Of a stretch of 5,657 nt of DNA, positions 4,545-5,657 are shown piece by piece; positions within the stretch are counted from its first letter, which is position 1, and the number at the start of each line of letters is the position of its first letter. The notes under the pieces are model-generated. The model was not told where the DNA came from and did no database searches. It saw nothing but the letters and a program-made list of their open reading frames with translations. The stretch is from Pyrinomonadaceae bacterium. GTDB taxonomy: Bacteria > Acidobacteriota > Blastocatellia > Pyrinomonadales > Pyrinomonadaceae. A program made the translations under genes and the position numbers. The stretch is from assembly GCA_025929655.1 (NCBI GenBank), contig JAICPV010000180.1, positions 1 to 5,657 on the forward strand, written 5' to 3'.

Positions 4545-5657
4545 TTAGGTTAGCCGAAAATCCAACGTGATCGCGTCGTGATCGGAAAGTGGAATTCCTT
4601 CTATCGTTGTCAGGTTCCCGATGGTTTTTGGCGTCGAATCTGCGGCTAGTTCGATCCCTTTTCCTGCGAACCAGTCGAGCCTGACTGACACTCCGCCGCC
4701 GACCCGCCGGGCCGCCCAGAAGATGAATCTGAAGCACCATTCAGGGACCCAATCGCGAAGATTTGTGTTCTTTTCGATGCTTTCGATGTGGTAGTGGAGT
4801 GTTCCGACGCCCGCTTCGTTGAATTTCTTGTATTCGTAACCTCGTATCTCGACGTCGGAAAACAAACCTTTCTCGAAATAGCGGTCAGGATGCGGGAAAT
4901 GATTTTTTGCTACGTTTCCTACGCCCATCATCACACGCCGCCAGTAACCGAGGATTGCATGTGTCGCCGTTTGAGCGTTGAAGGTTGTGGTGTTCCAGTC
5001 ACCGCCGATCAGCGTCGGCAGCGTGGGCAGCGTGTTCAGATGATCGAGAACGATGTTCATTTGCCGTCGGCGATGTTCGCGCGAGCAATGAACGTCAAGA
5101 TGCAATGTAACGGCCCGGAACGTTCCGTTCGGGTGCACGACGTCGGAAACGAGCGCTCGCAGATGCCCGAGCCGCTTTTCCTTCCCCGACATTTTATCTT
5201 TGCCGTTCGGCAATGCGATCGCGTGCGCATTTTGCATCGGCCATTTCGAAAACATACCCAACCCGTGGATCGAAAGAGTGTTCTCGCCTTCCATTTCCGC
5301 TTCGACGCCGCTGCCCTTTTGAAGAGCGATGTAAACCGGCGCGAAGGCGTAATTGACATTCAGCTCTTTCGCGATGTCGCGCGCGACGAAGCGGTTTCCC
5401 GTCCGCGCCATACCATGATCGAGCTCGGTCAGCAGAAGAATATCTTTTTCTTTCAATTGGGGATGGCTTTGTAACGCGTCGAGGATACCTTCGAATTGAA
5501 TGCCGCGTTCGATGTTCCAGGCGAGCGCGTTCAGAGTACAAGCTTTAGCTTGCTCGTTTGACAAGCTGAAGCTTGAACTCTGAGCGTCGACGAGATTCTC
5601 CACGACAACCGCGTTCAATATCCTCTCTGCATCGGCGCGTATTTCGTTATAAATGGA
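4545..5657 (-). CDS. Endonuclease/exonuclease/phosphatase (EEP) family protein, 5' end probably beyond window
   Basis: Metal-dependent phosphodiesterase or phosphatase of the DNase I-like superfamily; the substrate (DNA, phospholipid, inositol phosphate or other) cannot be told. Numbering from the TTG at 5618 (357 residues), catalytic motifs in order are AWNIERG (33-39, Asn35), LLLTELDHG (61-69, Glu65), VTLHLDVH (170-177), LIGGDWNTTTF (203-213, Asp207/Asn209) and IPLSDHDAITLDF (342-354, Asp346/His347). No signal peptide is apparent in the visible part. The frame stays open upstream of the TTG to the window edge and reads a plausible helix, SIYNEIRADAERIL. The true start is therefore probably outside; the TTG, with AGAGG only three bases before it, is the fallback. 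A 53-bp palindrome lies in frame and encodes about residues 13-29, directly before the first catalytic strand. The gene is first in a minus-strand run with the lipoprotein 40 bp downstream. Confidence 0.88.
   Translation of the reverse strand, partial: SIYNEIRADAERILNAVVVENLVDAQSSSFSLSNEQAKACTLNALAWNIERGIQFEGILDALQSHPQLKEKDILLLTELDHGMARTGNRFVARDIAKELNVNYAFAPVYIALQKGSGVEAEMEGENTLSIHGLGMFSKWPMQNAHAIALPNGKDKMSGKEKRLGHLRALVSDVVHPNGTFRAVTLHLDVHCSREHRRRQMNIVLDHLNTLPTLPTLIGGDWNTTTFNAQTATHAILGYWRRVMMGVGNVAKNHFPHPDRYFEKGLFSDVEIRGYEYKKFNEAGVGTLHYHIESIEKNTNLRDWVPEWCFRFIFWAARRVGGGVSVRLDWFAGKGIELAADSTPKTIGNLTTIEGIPLSDHDAITLDFRLT
5527..5530. repeat. Putative target-site duplication, left copy (GCGT)
   Basis: GCGT abuts the left end of the palindrome inside the EEP gene and is repeated in the same orientation at 5584-5587. 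Four bases can match by chance, but the frame arithmetic (53+4=57) supports an insertion reading. Confidence 0.5.
5531..5583. mobile_element. 53-bp palindromic element inserted in frame inside the EEP gene
   Basis: The 22-nt arms 5531-5552 and 5562-5583 are inverted copies with 20 of 22 matches and a 9-nt loop. Each arm also contains its own small palindrome, AGCTTTAGCT (5541-5550) and the CTTCAG-cored counterpart. The direct repeat GCGT flanks it on both sides (5527-5530, 5584-5587), consistent with a 4-bp target-site duplication. Element plus one copy is 57 bp, or 19 codons, so the host frame survives. Of the six frames across the element, the one used by the EEP gene is the only one free of stops along its whole length. 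It is too short to encode its own transposase, so it must have been moved in trans. Confidence 0.78.
5584..5587. repeat. Putative target-site duplication, right copy (GCGT)
   Basis: This is the second GCGT directly abutting the palindrome, matching 5527-5530. Removing the element and one copy joins Val-Asp-Ala directly to Leu-Ala-Trp-Asn of the first catalytic motif. Confidence 0.5.

Noticed and set aside
4788..5474. 228-residue plus-strand open frame opposite the EEP gene
   Set aside because: It lacks any recognisable motif and is rich in Arg, Met, Val and Cys as expected of an antisense shadow; the opposite strand carries all EEP catalytic motifs.
1..5657. CRISPR array, phage, or defence system
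   Set aside because: No regularly spaced direct repeats and no Cas, toxin-antitoxin, integrase or transposase genes are visible; the gene content is ordinary chromosomal.

Overview
The window holds seven protein genes or gene parts, one tRNA and two palindromic repeat elements. It looks like the chromosome of a free-living bacterium with a moderate, slightly GC-rich base composition (judged by eye). The DNA polymerase I has an unusual O-helix sequence (NFGIAYA instead of the common NFGxxYG). The intergenic and intragenic palindromes are built around CTTTAG/CTAAAG cores. Together these remind me of Acidobacteriota of the Blastocatellia/Pyrinomonadaceae type, but that placement is an inference and was not tested.

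Left half, plus strand (1-3192): the C-terminal polymerase domain of DNA polymerase I runs in from the left edge. It is followed by a composite palindromic element of about 115-120 bp, then a pyridoxamine-5'-phosphate-oxidase-like (NimA-type) flavoprotein, then a 12-helix MFS transporter whose ATG overlaps the flavoprotein stop (ATGA). Removing the palindrome would place the flavoprotein start 5 nt after the polA stop, so the three genes probably once formed a tight run that the repeat has opened.

Right half, minus strand (5657-3182), read right to left: an endonuclease/exonuclease/phosphatase (EEP) family protein entering from the right edge, a small lipoprotein, a small beta-rich protein of unknown function, tRNA-Ala(CGC) with encoded CCA, a rho-independent terminator, and a short MgtC/SapB membrane protein. 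mgtC and the MFS gene converge and overlap by 11 bp at their 3' ends.

The most interesting object is inside the EEP gene. A 53-bp near-perfect palindrome (22-nt arms, 9-nt loop) lies in the coding frame and is bounded on both sides by the direct repeat GCGT. Element plus one repeat copy is 57 bp, exactly 19 codons. Its removal restores an uninterrupted frame that runs straight into the first catalytic motif of the enzyme. This looks like a mobile palindrome that inserted into a protein gene and became coding sequence, in the manner of Rickettsia palindromic elements. The polA-side palindrome shares the CTTTAG-cored design and may belong to the same broad family.
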